Assembly (NCBI GenBank): GCA_019925795.1
Contig: CM034304.1
Coordinates: 15,988,720-16,052,719, forward strand
DNA length: 64,000 nt
Direction of reading: 5' to 3'
Source: Dendrobium chrysotoxum
Lineage: Eukaryota; Streptophyta; Magnoliopsida; Asparagales; Orchidaceae
The notes below the pieces were generated by a model, which had not been told where the DNA came from, did no database searches, and saw nothing but the letters and a program-made list of their open reading frames with translations. This document shows positions 45,855-56,720 of the stretch, in pieces. Position 1 is the first letter of the stretch. The number at the start of each line of letters is the position of its first letter. The position numbers and the translations under genes were made by a program.

Positions 45855-46905
45855 TGTTGCGGACTCAAATATACGCGGCGATAGATTTTAATTTTCCGTC
45901 TCAGCATTGTACGTATATTCAGCACACAAACAGAATCGAAATAGTAACACCAGGATTTTTACGTGGAAAACCCTGGAAAGGGAAAAAACCACGGGGCCAC
46001 GCCCAGTTGAAAGAGTTCCACTAGTGTCGTTTGAAGTACACGAGGCTGATCCGTCCTTTAAATTCAGGACGATCAGATTACAATGAGTATCAGTTACAAG
46101 GACAAGCAGAGTTCCGACGTCACTCGGGGTGTCGAGCAGAATTCCGGCGTCACTTGGAAAGAAGTTCGGCGTCACTTAGAAAGAAGTCCGGCGTCGGGTA
46201 GAATTCCGGCGTCGGGCAGAATTCTGACGTTGCTCCCGTGTCGGGCAGAGCTCCGGCGTCCCTCGGGTGCTTCGGTGGTGCTTCGGTGGTGTTCCGGCAG
46301 TGTTCCGGCGGAGTTCCGGCGGTGTTCCGGCGGTGGTCGAGGAGGAGTTATTCCCTCCTAGACTTCTCTCCTCTTCTTCTTCTCTTTCTTCTCTTCTTCT
46401 CTTCTTGGCTTGGGTCCCCTCTTAAGAGAAATGAGGGGCTATTTATAGTTTTTCTGGAGTGGCATAGCCCGTAAATATGTGAGGGATCAAGGGCAAATAA
46501 GGAGTGATCCGGATGAACGGTCGATATTGAATCCCTTGATCGTGAACCGTTTATCAAGCATTTGAAGGTCTTAATGATATCAGAATTCTACGATCTTGGA
46601 CTCGTTGGATTCGTCTCGTCGAGCCGCTCGATTCGAGTATAAGCTCGTCAAAATCGGAGACCGTTTGGTAACTCAAATTGCTGTTTGATGCTTCCAACAG
46701 CACTTCGGGTACTTGATTTGGACTCGTTTGGGCTCGGATTGAGTCAAATTTGGTGTTGTTGGATTCGTATTTCCGAGACGCTCAGTTCGACTGTAAGCTT
46801 GCTGAAATCGGAGTTTAAATAGTCTCTGAATTAATTTTTGAAGTTTTCAACTTGAGTTTTTCCTCGAGATTCGTGCCCGATCAAGATAATTTTCGATGAC
46901 GTATC

Positions 46906-46906
<1 letters not shown>
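45855..46906 (-). repeat. 5' LTR of Tat-type gag-only element
   Basis: 1052 bp, minus orientation, near-identical to 40315-41377. In transcription order it has U3 with the duplication, TATAAATAG at 46447-46439, a purine-rich leader, and GC-rich repeats. Confidence 0.93.
46439..46447 (-). promoter_or_regulatory. LTR TATA box (5' LTR promoter)
   Basis: TATAAATAG on the minus strand, conserved in both LTRs. The start site is expected about 30 bp to the left, near 46410-46415. Confidence 0.75.
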
Positions 46907-46911
<5 letters not shown>

Positions 46912-46947
<36 letters not shown>

Positions 46948-48430
46948 TAAATAAATAAAGAAAATGTGTTAGAATTTGGCAATTAACTTCTTTATAAGTA
47001 ATGGTGCTATTCTTATAGATTAAAGTAAATATGAGACATTCAACGATTTATTCAACGTAAGGTCGACATTCATTTCTATTGCTAACAAGTGAGTATAATT
47101 AATACAAAAAAAGCTGCATTTAATGAATGCAATAAATATTCTATCTTATCAAAATTGTATTCTCTAAAATATAATTACAAAAAGAAATCAGTGGGTGGTT
47201 GATGAAGGAATGACTATTCAAACATGCATATAACCTTTCTAATAAATCTATAGACTTTTAATTTCAAATGCATATAAAGCATGAAAAGATATGTTTATAG
47301 TGAACTCTTCAAATGACCATTCATCTTCATATTAAAATGTACCAGTAATTTTATAATATAAAACACATGAAGTTGTCTAAATTGCGTCATAAGCTTATTC
47401 AATATTATTTAGGATCGCAATACAAATGTATACATTAATTATTCAATATAATTATGTGCTCACAATTATCTCAATTATCATACATTTAATTAGCTATGAT
47501 TGTGATATCCTACACCCAAGTTTATATAAGTTTTGAATCAACAACGATGAATTCATAATGTGATGGAGAAAAATAGTTTAATTGCGAGTAACTTTGAATT
47601 CAAATCTAAATGTATTTCTTACATTAATGAGCTTCAAAGTAAGAAAGGAGTGTAAATGTGCATGAGAATTTTATCAAAATTAATCGTTGAAAAAAAAGCT
47701 TGAGTACGTATGTGTATACATATGAATCCCCTTATATGAATATAAAGAACCACTTCACTTTATAATTAATATAATCCTTGAATTGAGTAAATAATTTATA
47801 TATTGAGCATATCAAGATACTCTCACCCTATCATCAAAATCCCAACAAGGAATGTATCATACAACTGCCAAATCTAGAGGAGAGCCTCACTCACATTTAT
47901 ATATCATGTAAATTCATATCTTCCTAGCATTGATATAAACATTGTATTGGATAAATGAAGTATTGCAATGTATATATGGGTAGACAAGCAGAGGTTCACT
48001 GTTAACAAATGAGCTTGCAATAATCACAGTAAAATAAATTAATACGCTTTATTGTTGGAGATGCATAATAGTTTAAGGCCAACTTGATTAATTTAAAAAA
48101 CTATTGGACAGCAATTAGTGTTAATCTTTTTTCAAATAACAGGCAAAGCAGATATATATTTGTTGATATTAAGTATGTTTAATAAAGGACATTATCAACT
48201 TCAAAAAACATTGATCTTCATATGATGAGCATCTATGGCACTTCAAAATAATTATAGGTGATGAACATAACAAATGAAAGAGTTAAGGAAGACAAGATTC
48301 TCATTCGTCTGCTATGCGGGATACAATGTAAAAATAAAAAAATAATTAAATAAAAAGAAAGAAACTACACTTACCCTAAACTTAAAGACATGAATATTCT
48401 CTTAGAGCCGCAATAAAATTTAATGCATCA
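46912..48430. other. AT-rich non-coding DNA, nothing recognised
   Basis: Begins with the rest of the (AAT)n microsatellite (to about 46946). No gene, TIR or LTR was found. Confidence 0.5.
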
Positions 48431-49110
48431 AGCAGGGCCCCATATGCATCGACTGAGTTCTCCCTCTTTCATTCAATAACTTTGCTGGAAGGAATACATG
48501 AATGCAGCCCTCATGTATACTTCTTTGCCTCTAGAGTTGTGTGTAAGAGTGAACTCTACTTCCTTAGTTGATTTATTTGGTAACCCCAGCAGGAAGACGG
48601 ACAATAGAGGCTCGGCTTGTAAGTGGTCGAGCTGATGAGGTCGGGTCATCGGCGACGAGAGCAGGAGATCTGCGGCTGACTGGCGGCAGATCTGGGTTGA
48701 TCGACTTGTTAGGGAGTCAGGCAGGACTGGCAAAAGGATAGAGTCGAATGGTGGGATAGGGGATGCCAGCAGCTAGTGTGCTCGGGAGCAGAGAGGAGCT
48801 CGACCGTAGAGAGGAACCAGCCGGAGGTGGAGGGCCGGTCGGATCTGAGCTCGACATCGAGTACATGAGCTGGGTCAGAGATGCCTCGACTGGCAGCGGG
48901 AGGATCGGCGACTGCTTGTCCGTCCAGGAAAGAACAAGATGGGTCTAGACCGAAAGGCGACGACGACGAAGGCAAGAGCAAATGGTTGAGTCATGGTCGA
49001 CGTCGGGGCAGCGAAGTTGGCTTGAGCAAGAGAGAAGGAAGTAGAGGCTGGCCTTCCTTCCATCTGGTGTGCAACCCTGAGGCCAGACAGCTGGAAGAGC
49101 GTGAGAGTAA
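48430..49110. other. Unassigned GC-rich segment
   Basis: Clearly richer in G and C than its surroundings, purine-rich on the plus strand, with several overlapping short frames on both strands. I recognise no protein. It could be a captured host fragment or an element end. Confidence 0.35.
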
Positions 49111-49116
49111 AAAAAT

Positions 49117-49474
49117 AAATTATTAGGTGCGGACACCAGATCAAGAGATATGTCAGACATCCATTTAAAAATTGATATGTGAAGTGCATTTTGATTGTAC
49201 TTTTTTGTTGTGCTTTACCTGCACTTTAGTTACACTTTAGTTGAGCTTTAACTGTTCTTTTGTTGGGCTTTTTTATTGTGCTTTGACTACATTTTAGCTA
49301 CGCTTTAGCTGCACTTTAGCTGTATTTTATCTGTGTTTTGGCTGCGCTTTACTTACGATTTGCTTAAAGTTTTACGGACATATTAAATATATAAAGTAAA
49401 AAATAAATTTAATTGAATATTTATATGTCCACTCCACATGTCATCATTTTGTTGGCATCTGAACATAATAATTT
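49117..49474. mobile_element. Small MULE-related element (MITE-like)
   Basis: The left end AAATTATTAGGTGCGGACACC resembles the TIR start of the large MULE (AAAATTATTAGGTCCGG). The right end, read inverted, gives AAATTATTATGTTCAGATGCC. The interior is filled with CTTTAGCTGCRCTTTA-like repeats. No target duplication is visible, so the borders are tentative. Confidence 0.45.
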
Positions 49475-49500
49475 CTCCTTCCCCTGACCCTCCCTCCGAG

Positions 49501-49627
49501 GGAAAATTATTAGATCCGGTCACCGGGCCTATCTCTGCGTTCAGACGCCAATAGAAACACACCATGTGGCTTAATTTTTTTATATTATTTTTTTGCTTTA
49601 TATCTTTTCAGCCCGATTAGCCCGACC
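49501..49627 (+). repeat. Left terminal inverted repeat of MULE
   Basis: Pairs with 55391-55517. Identity is high for about 105 bp, through GCCACATGG/CCATGTGGC and the T-rich stretch, then fades. Confidence 0.93.
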
Positions 49628-50702
49628 TGAAGATGGTTCGAATTTAGCAATACAAAATTGCGCACCAAGCATTTTTACTTTTCACTCAAAATTTTCACTT
49701 CTCTCTCACTCTCTCTGCCCTCGGACTCGTGAAGTTCTTGAATTATTTGGCATTTCCATTCTGCAATACATTCTTCCCGGTAGTTGACGACAATGTTGGA
49801 GAACTTCTGCATTTTAGAAATGGTAATGCTGTGCCTTTGTTGCGCCTAAGTTGTGCTTTATCTGATATTTTAATTTTTAGGGTTTAGTGTTAATTTCATA
49901 TATACTAGTTTGTTCAATGTGTTCTTAAAATATTTATGTTATGTATTTCAACCTTCTTCATAAAAGAGAAAAACCGTTTGACGTGACCGTTTTAGTTGCG
50001 CTTTAGTTGCGCTTTAGTTGTGCTTTAGTTGTGCTTTTGTAATTAATTTTTATAATTATTTTTTTCAGATGTCGTATCAAAGGCCAATTACTTCTCGATG
50101 CTATGTTACAACTTTCAGAAAAATTTGTGATGCATATATCGAGATAATTGATAATGAAATTGAGCAAACATTTCAGAATTTGAACATTTATCAATTTCTG
50201 ATGTTTCCAGCCTTCCAGCAGTACATACCAGTTTTATTTTTGATTCTGAAATTTTAGAATTCTACTGATGAAGGCTTTATTGTGAATGGTCATTTGTTTA
50301 AATTCACTTCTGATGAGGTGTCTTTGTTGATAGGTCAGCTTTTGAATAAGGAATTTTTGAGATATTTTTTTACTTTAAATGTACTATATTTGGCTAATTA
50401 AACAAAAATTTCTCAGAGGTTTACCTAACAAAGGTGATGATATAAAATGGAAGATTCATCCCCTGACTGGACCTCTATCAATTGATATAAAAACTGAAAT
50501 GATAAAATTAGATAGAATAACTGATAATACTACTAAGTTAAAGACATTTATAATATTTTTGTTATCTAATTTTTTTTCCACTAAATAACCATAAAATGCA
50601 ATACAAATTTATCAACCATTTTATCCAATGTGATTATCATCCTATTAAATCCTCTCTATCTTCCTCTTTCTCAAATAACCAATCTGTAAATCCTACCAAA
50701 AT

Positions 50703-50945
50703 TGCTCCACCACCACCCAATACTGAAGTTGCTCCACCATCACCACCCACTACTGAAACTGCTCCACCACCACCCAATACTGAAGTTGCTCCACCACCAC
50801 CACCCACTACTGAAGTTGCTCCACCACCACCACCCACTATTAAAGCTGCTCCACCACCACCAACCAATACTGAAGCTGCTCCACCACCACCACTACCACC
50901 CACTACTGAAGCTGCTCCACCACCACCAACTAGTCAAGTTGCTCA
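50703..50945 (+). repeat. In-frame proline-rich minisatellite
   Basis: Eight units start GCTCCACCA and end ACTGAAGYT or similar, of 27, 30 or 36 bp. All lengths are multiples of three and encode APPPP(P)TTEV-like repeats in the frame of the ULP1-like gene. Confidence 0.9.
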
Positions 50946-51167
50946 GGCAATAATCAAGTATGAACCACATCAAAAAAATTGAAAAAGAGATAAAAAATAC
51001 GTTGACAAACTGGAGAAACCAAAGCCAAACCAAGATGTGATTTCTGTGGAAAAAATAGAGATATTACCTTGCTATGCTGAAATTAACATGGAATATCTCG
51101 GGAAGGTTTTCCTTACAACAAAATAACAAACATTCAAGGATGATTGTTTCAAAAAGTTTAATAAAAA

Positions 51168-51336
51168 GTAAGTTATATTATTCTTTAGTTGTGCTTTAGT
51201 TGCTCTTTAGATGTACATTAGTTACGCTTTACTTGTGCTTTAGTTGTGCTTTACTTACGCTTTAGTTGCGCTTTACCTGCGCTTTACTTGTGCTTTACTT
51301 GTGCTTTTGTTACGTTTTAATTTTCTTTTTTTATAG
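51168..51336 (+). other. Probable intron filled with GCTTTAGTTGY repeats
   Basis: Begins GTAAGT, ends TTTTTTTATAG, and contains about ten copies of GCTTTAGTTGYG-like words. Joining the flanks continues the ULP1-like frame (FNKK into DDIIF). Confidence 0.7.
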
Positions 51337-52224
51337 GGATGACATTATTTTTAAATCTGGTAATATAGTAATTAACAGAGGTGATATTGATGATATTCTG
51401 ACAAATTAATATTTAGCTGATAATCATATAGATGCATTTGCTTTTTTGTTATCCGAAAAGAGAATGATTACAGAAAAAGAATTTCAACCATACCTATACA
51501 TTTTTCCATTGTATATGGTTAGTAGAATTTACACTCATCTTATATAATTTATTAATAACATTATTTTTGCCTAAGAATCAACTCATGTTAAATTATTGCA
51601 GGTATACAGAGGTTACAACCATAATTATGACATCTTCATAGAGCACATAAATCCTGGTTCTGTTAAAGAAAGTAATCTTATTGTTCAAATTATTATTTTT
51701 TATAACCATTGGACACTAATTATAGGAAGGTTGAAAGAGAAAGTTTAGAAATTATATGATTCGTTATCCAATCCAGAACACAAGAAAATTTGTTATGAAG
51801 TTGTAAGTTCAAAGCTTAAATTCATTAAACTTTTTTTCTCAATATCACCACAAGAGTAACACTTCTTTTTTTTTTCAAATTAAATATTTACATGAAGACA
51901 AAGTAGGAGCCTTTCCAAGCGATATAACAACTTGGAATTTATAAACTATCCATGAAATTCTAACTTAGTCGAACGAATATAACTGCAAAATTTTTGTATG
52001 CAAATATATGGAGAGAGCCATACTTCGAAACAAAATGGACTGGGCATCTTTAAAAGACTGGAAAAAAATATATGCCAAAATTTAGGGCTGAATTTGGATA
52101 TGCTCTTTGTCTTACAACAAAAATGTAAAGTTGTGTTGTTGTAAATTTTGTACATTTGAACATTTTGTTTTGTAACTTTTGTAAATTTATTGTTAATAAA
52201 TAGTTTCTATTTTGTAACTTTTGT

Positions 52225-52530
52225 AATCACCCAAAGTACAATAAAAGCGCAACCAAAGCACAACCAAAGCGCAACTAAAGCGTAATTAAAGCGCAATCAA
52301 ATCGCATTCAAAGTTGCATTTTTATAAATTTTGTACATTTGAACATTTTGCTTTGTAATTTTTGTACATATTAATGTTAATAAATAGTTTCTGTTTTGTA
52401 ACTTTTGTAATCAACCAAAGCACAATCAAAGCGCAACCAAAGCACAACCAAAGCACAACTAAGGCGCAACTAAGGCACAACTAAGGCGCAACCAAAGTGC
52501 AATCAAAGCGCACCCAAAGCGCAATCTAAG
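52225..52530 (-). repeat. GCGCTTTGGTTGT repeats between the convergent genes
   Basis: Two clusters (52228-52312 and 52418-52528) read AAAGCGCAACCAAAGCACAA on the plus strand. That is the repeat in sense orientation for the minus-strand transposase gene, in its expected 3' region. They are separated by a duplicated segment containing TTTGTAACTTTTGTAATCA. Confidence 0.85.
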
Positions 52531-52891
52531 AGCTTTTCTGTTTTGTAATTTTTATTATTATAATAAAATTACTTAATTGAAATTCAATACTTATTACAAT
52601 AAATATTCACAAGTTCGCAATTAATATTATTACAATGAAAATTGATTAAATTCCTACTCTGTAGTAATGAAATTCATCATCAATCTGGTGTACTCAGCAC
52701 CCGGCTGGCTTATTGGTTGGTCGATTATATATTCCTCACTGAAACATTCTGGCATGCTTGAGAAGTTGATTTGTGTTGAAGAAGGATCATCCCTTATTTT
52801 TTCCCCCACACATTGTTGGTTGGCCAATTTCTTCTCTGTAAAAAATTACGGCTGTAGTCATAGGTAAGAAAATAATATAATTGACAGGTTA

Positions 52892-54936
52892 TTAAAACTT
52901 ACTGTTAGGCCGCTTCTTCTTTTCCCAATGGTTTTTCAGTCTTGCATTAGATATGCCTTTAGGTCTACGTTTTAGTAAATCTTTCAAATTTGCATTGCCA
53001 CCTTGGGATCTTGCAACATACTTTTGATTTATTTTCTTACCACCAAAAATTAAGTATAAGTTTTCAGCCATATCTTTCATTGAGGCAATAATAAACTCCT
53101 TTACCTCCTCATTCCCATGAGCTTCTATGCTCATTTGATATGCAAATCTGCTCACTTGATTCCTGAATATGAATCCCCTACCACCTTCAAAGTTATTATT
53201 TCTTTTGGCATTGCCCAAGTTACCTGAATAAATATCTTTTTGAGCCCTTACTGACCATCACAGTAGTAGGTACTTCTCAGGGATTTTAGCAATATCCAAC
53301 TGTCTTAAAACCCTCTTATTGTGAGAACATAATAATCCCATGATATCATACTTCCTACAGGTGCATTGAATGTTACCTTATGTTGCATCAAAGTCAACCA
53401 CCCAAGGATAATGTTGGTTTTTATTCTCTATGCAGTTGACTAGAAACTTTGAAGAATGTAGTTGACTAGAAACTTTGAAGAATTAATCGAGATGAAGTCT
53501 ATGCTCATTCCTCCCACACCCTGTATAAATTCTTCCTTAAAAAATGAATATAGTTTTCTTGAGTAAAACCTTACAGCTTGCTTTAATATTGAGCAGGTCT
53601 TTATCATAGGAATAATTTCAGACTGACTGCATTTGTACTCCTCATCCTGCTCATTTCACCGCCAATTCACCAGTACATTTTTTAGCCCGAGAAAACAATC
53701 AGTTAATGAACTTGTTGGCTTCGAAATGCCATGACACACATTATTAGTACACTCGCTACGCTGTGTGGATAAAATGCCCATGCTAAAACAATCCTTATTA
53801 AAAGCTGTTGACCACTTTCTCCTTATCTTATAAAGATCCTGCAACCATTCATGGTTATGAAGGTTCCCTTCCTTGATCATTTCAGCCCATGCCTTCTCAA
53901 ACACTTCCTCAGAATCACACTTCCTCAAACACTTATAGAAGAGACCTCTGACTTTATTGTTGCTATTAAAGATAGGTATTTTTGATGGAACCTTTTTAAA
54001 GATGTGCCATTGGCATAATCTATGATGAGTGTGAGGTAATGCATCTTCTATATCCCTAGCCATAGCTTGATCCTGATCAGTGAATATTATTGTTGGATGT
54101 TTATTACCCATTATTCGTATAAATATTTTAAACAACCATATAAAACTTTCAATGGTTTCTTCTAACAAAAAAGCAACCCCTAACAAAATATTCTGCCAAT
54201 GATTGTTAACATCAACAAATGGTGCACATATAAAATTATACTTGTTGAGCCTGTAACTAGTATCAAAAATTAACACATCTCCAAAATATTCATAATCTAT
54301 CCTTCCTCTCCCATCAACCCAGAAAAAATTTAACAATCTGTCATGCTCATCAATTTGAACATCCCATGCGAACATGTTGTCCTCAACTTGTCGATCTTTA
54401 AATAATTAAATCAAAGAATTAGTGTCACCATATTCAATCCTTGCTCTTTTCTCCTTTTGAATAATATTATAGGCATCCCTCTTAGAGAATCCAACATTCT
54501 CATATCCTCCAACTTCCTCTACAAGGTAGGCATATGCATCAACGGTTCTAATTCCTACATCTGTCATTGATTTTAGGACAGAAGCTTTTTCCTCAACAAC
54601 ATTCCTACATGATCTTAGAAGGTGTCAGTCGGCTGGGCTAGCCAATTTATGGTTGTGGGATTCAATAAATCTTTTGACATGCCAGTAACCATCTTCATCA
54701 ACTATAAACCTCACCATAGATGGACAACCGGTTCTAACATCTGGTTTAGTAAATCTCTTTCTTGAATTCAGATCAATACTTCTCTTGAAACCAGCTTTTG
54801 AACAGACAAAGTCCTTGGATTTTATCTTCCTAGAATTTGGCCAGAAATTGTGATGATCCTTCCGCACGCTAAAGCCATTATCATGGGCATAAGTACAATA
54901 ACATTTATATGCTTCTCTCTCATCTTTATAAACAGC
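52892..54936 (-). pseudogene. FAR1/FHY3-like MULE transposase (dead)
   Basis: In order it has a FAR1 DNA-binding domain (EREAYKCYCTYAHDNGFSVR, DFVCSKAGFKRS, HNHKLASPAD; 54930-54628), a linker with SFSKRD-like text, and the MULE transposase core at 54375-53656. The core shows GRIDYEYFGDVLIFDTSY with the first Asp near 54264, FTDQDQAMARDIEDALP, and HHRLCQWHIFKK. A SWIM zinc finger follows (CTCRKYDIMGLLCSH near 53380-53320), then a basic tail to 52892. The frame is unbroken from 54936 to 53656 except for stops at 54627-54625, near 54413 and at 53656, then shifts before the tail. The exon start at 54936 follows a TCATCTCAG acceptor; the first exon was not found. It would bind the TIRs and move the element. 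Confidence 0.9.
53440..53500 (-). repeat. Tandem duplication of about 29 bp in transposase gene
   Basis: GTTGACTAGAAACTTTGAAG occurs at about 53427 and again at about 53459, an internal duplication that adds to the damage of the gene. Confidence 0.75.
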
Positions 54937-55390
54937 CTGAGATGATAATAAAACATCAAAATGAGAGTAAGAAAAGATCAGAAAGCGCAACTAAAGCGAA
55001 ACAAAAGTGCAACTTCTATATCTTTCCCAAATCTAAAAATAATATTTTTCTTCTTCCTAAAAAAACTAATTAAAGCTAAACAACAAGATCTAAGAGTTTA
55101 TTTACTTTTTCGCCTAAACCCTAGACGCACTTCTAAGAGCTTGTGCCTCTAATGAGTGAAAATCATATAACCTTTTTCTACACAGCTTTGTTTACAACTT
55201 TCTAGCTTATATTTTCTTAATACAACTTACGCTGAGATTGAAACTTATCGATATGTTGAAACCTTTCCCCTCTCTCTTCGGTGAGCAGTCCATCTCTTTT
55301 CTGCAATTTCCTAGCTCATTTTTTCTTCAAAAGCACGGGTTTCTAAAATAGCGCCAACCCTACATTTAAAATGAAAATAATAGTAGACTG

Positions 55391-55517
55391 GGTCGAGCCA
55401 ATAGGGCTGACGAGAAATAAAGCAAAAAAATAATATAAAAAAATTAAGCCACATGGCGTGTTTCTATTGGCGTCCGAACGTAGAGATAGGTCCGGTGACC
55501 GGACCTAATAATTTTCC
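55391..55517 (-). repeat. Right terminal inverted repeat of MULE
   Basis: Reverse complement of 49501-49627 with few differences in the outer 105 bp. Confidence 0.93.
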
Positions 55518-55526
55518 CCCTCCGAG

Positions 55527-56720
55527 AGCTCAGACCTTGAAGACCTTCAAGACCCTCTTTTTTTTTTAGGGAGAGGAGCCCTCTCCATGAGACGGCTGAG
55601 ATGTAATTGGCTTTTTCTTTTTTCTGAAAAGCAGCTATTGTGCTCTTGATATCTTTTCCTGTAAAAGCAATAAGAGAGGGATCACTTATCCTGCATGCAT
55701 CTTAAACGTTGGATCAAAAAAATATGCTTGATTTGGAGGTATGAGAAGATTTGAAATAAAATAACTTGTATACAGATTTAATCTAAAATTACTTTTGAAT
55801 GATATGTTATATTTTATTATTTAGTTATCTTTATTTAACATATATATGTATTTAATTTTATGTTATAATTTTAATTTTAAATATTATATTTATTTAACTT
55901 TAAATTAATCAAAAGTGTATATATATATTTAATTTTATATCTTAAATCTTAATTTATTTAATTCTAAATTAATCAAGAGGGTATATATATTTAATCTTAT
56001 ATTTTAAAATTTAATCTAAACTTAATTAATTATATTTATTTAATTTCAAATTAACTAGAAAAGATATATATTTTTTATGTATTTAAATAACAATAAAAAA
56101 TGATAATAATAATCCCTCTTTCTCTCTCATCGACACATGATAAATGGTGTCCGATTTGAGCACGATTGGGCTCGCTTGAAAGACCTCGACAATCCGGACA
56201 TGCTCGCATAGTTCGTTTTGCAAAATAAGGCCCGAATCAAAAGATATTGCACACAGAACAAACATGTGCGATAAAGATTCAAATACACGTAAATCACACA
56301 TCAAATCTATGTCGACTAAAACACATATATTTTAAAACAAAATAGAGGATATGTAATCGAATGAAATAACTCCTAAAGCCGACGATGATCTAAGGTAAAA
56401 TATATGATTCAACCCTTCAACAGATACAAGGCGGTGCAACATGTAGACAAGTATATCGACCTACCAAATGTAAGTGATAAGACCGTGTAAGTAATCGTTG
56501 TTAAAAAGGAGGTCAACAGATAGGTCAACATGTAATTAGCCAAATCAATCTCCAAAGATTTTACCTAGCATTTTCAAATAGGCTAGGGTATCTTTATAGG
56601 AAAAAGATGTCTACGCTTTAAGAGTTTTGAGCTTGGAATTAATTTCATACAAAAAAAGAGGTCATATATATATATATATATACTATTTTACATATAAAGG
56701 GGAAATTAAATTTAAATAAT
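55527..56720. other. AT-rich non-coding DNA
   Basis: No gene recognised. 56100-56330 is less AT-rich and contains a 73-codon minus-strand frame with no familiar motif. A short (TA)n run lies at 56666-56681. Confidence 0.4.

Larger units (their letters stand above)
40315..46906 (-). mobile_element. Complete gag-only LTR element (Tat-type gag), TSD ATAAT
   Basis: LTRs 40315-41377 and 45855-46906 start TGTTGCGG and end GTATCA on the plus strand. 5-bp repeats ATAAT flank them at 40310-40314 and 46907-46911, within an (AAT)n microsatellite. On the minus strand the order is LTR, PBS, gag, tandem arrays, PPT, LTR. No pol domain is visible in 4.5 kb of interior. By eye the LTRs differ at about 20 of 1050 positions plus a 15-bp repeat-unit indel, so this is the youngest datable insertion here. 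It fits TR-GAG elements, but with a Ty3/gypsy Tat-like gag. Confidence 0.93.
50069..52128 (+). pseudogene. ULP1-like (C48) cysteine protease gene of the MULE
   Basis: The product would be a SUMO-protease-like protein with a plant-mobile-domain-like N-terminus (ATG at 50069, just after a TTTTTTCAG acceptor). A proline-rich repeat region (50700-50940) comes next, then a C-terminal ULP1 domain. Probable introns are 51168-51336, 51518-51601 and 51803-51876. Protease landmarks are NHIDAFAFLL near 51430, the catalytic His in NHWTL near 51707, the Asp in LYDSL near 51755, and the Cys in YNCKIFVCKYMERA near 51985. Family consensus there is DCG, so the residues around the Cys are altered, and the usual Gln codon is a TAG stop. 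FRAEFGYAL near 52085 ends the domain. Stops at several points and one frameshift near 52080 mark it as dead or dying. An upstream exon near 49792 is possible. Confidence 0.85.
49501..55517. mobile_element. Complete two-gene MULE, 9-bp TSD CCCTCCGAG
   Basis: Terminal inverted repeats starting GGAAAATTATTAG(A/G)TCCGG occupy about 49501-49627 and 55391-55517. By eye about six mismatches occur in the first 105 bp. The flanking 9-bp duplication CCCTCCGAG at 49492-49500 and 55518-55526 is perfect and of the length expected for Mutator-like elements. Inside are an ULP1-like protease gene (+, about 50069-52128) and a FAR1-like transposase gene (-, about 52892-54936), convergent. ULP1-bearing MULEs are known in plants as Kaonashi-type. 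Both genes carry stops, so the copy is no longer autonomous. Confidence 0.95.

Noticed and set aside
50637..50903. Glycine-rich minus-strand frame
   Set aside because: Antisense shadow of the proline-rich minisatellite in the ULP1-like gene.
56083..56304. 73-codon minus-strand frame as a gene
   Set aside because: No motif, no neighbours supporting it, and short for AT-rich DNA of this length.
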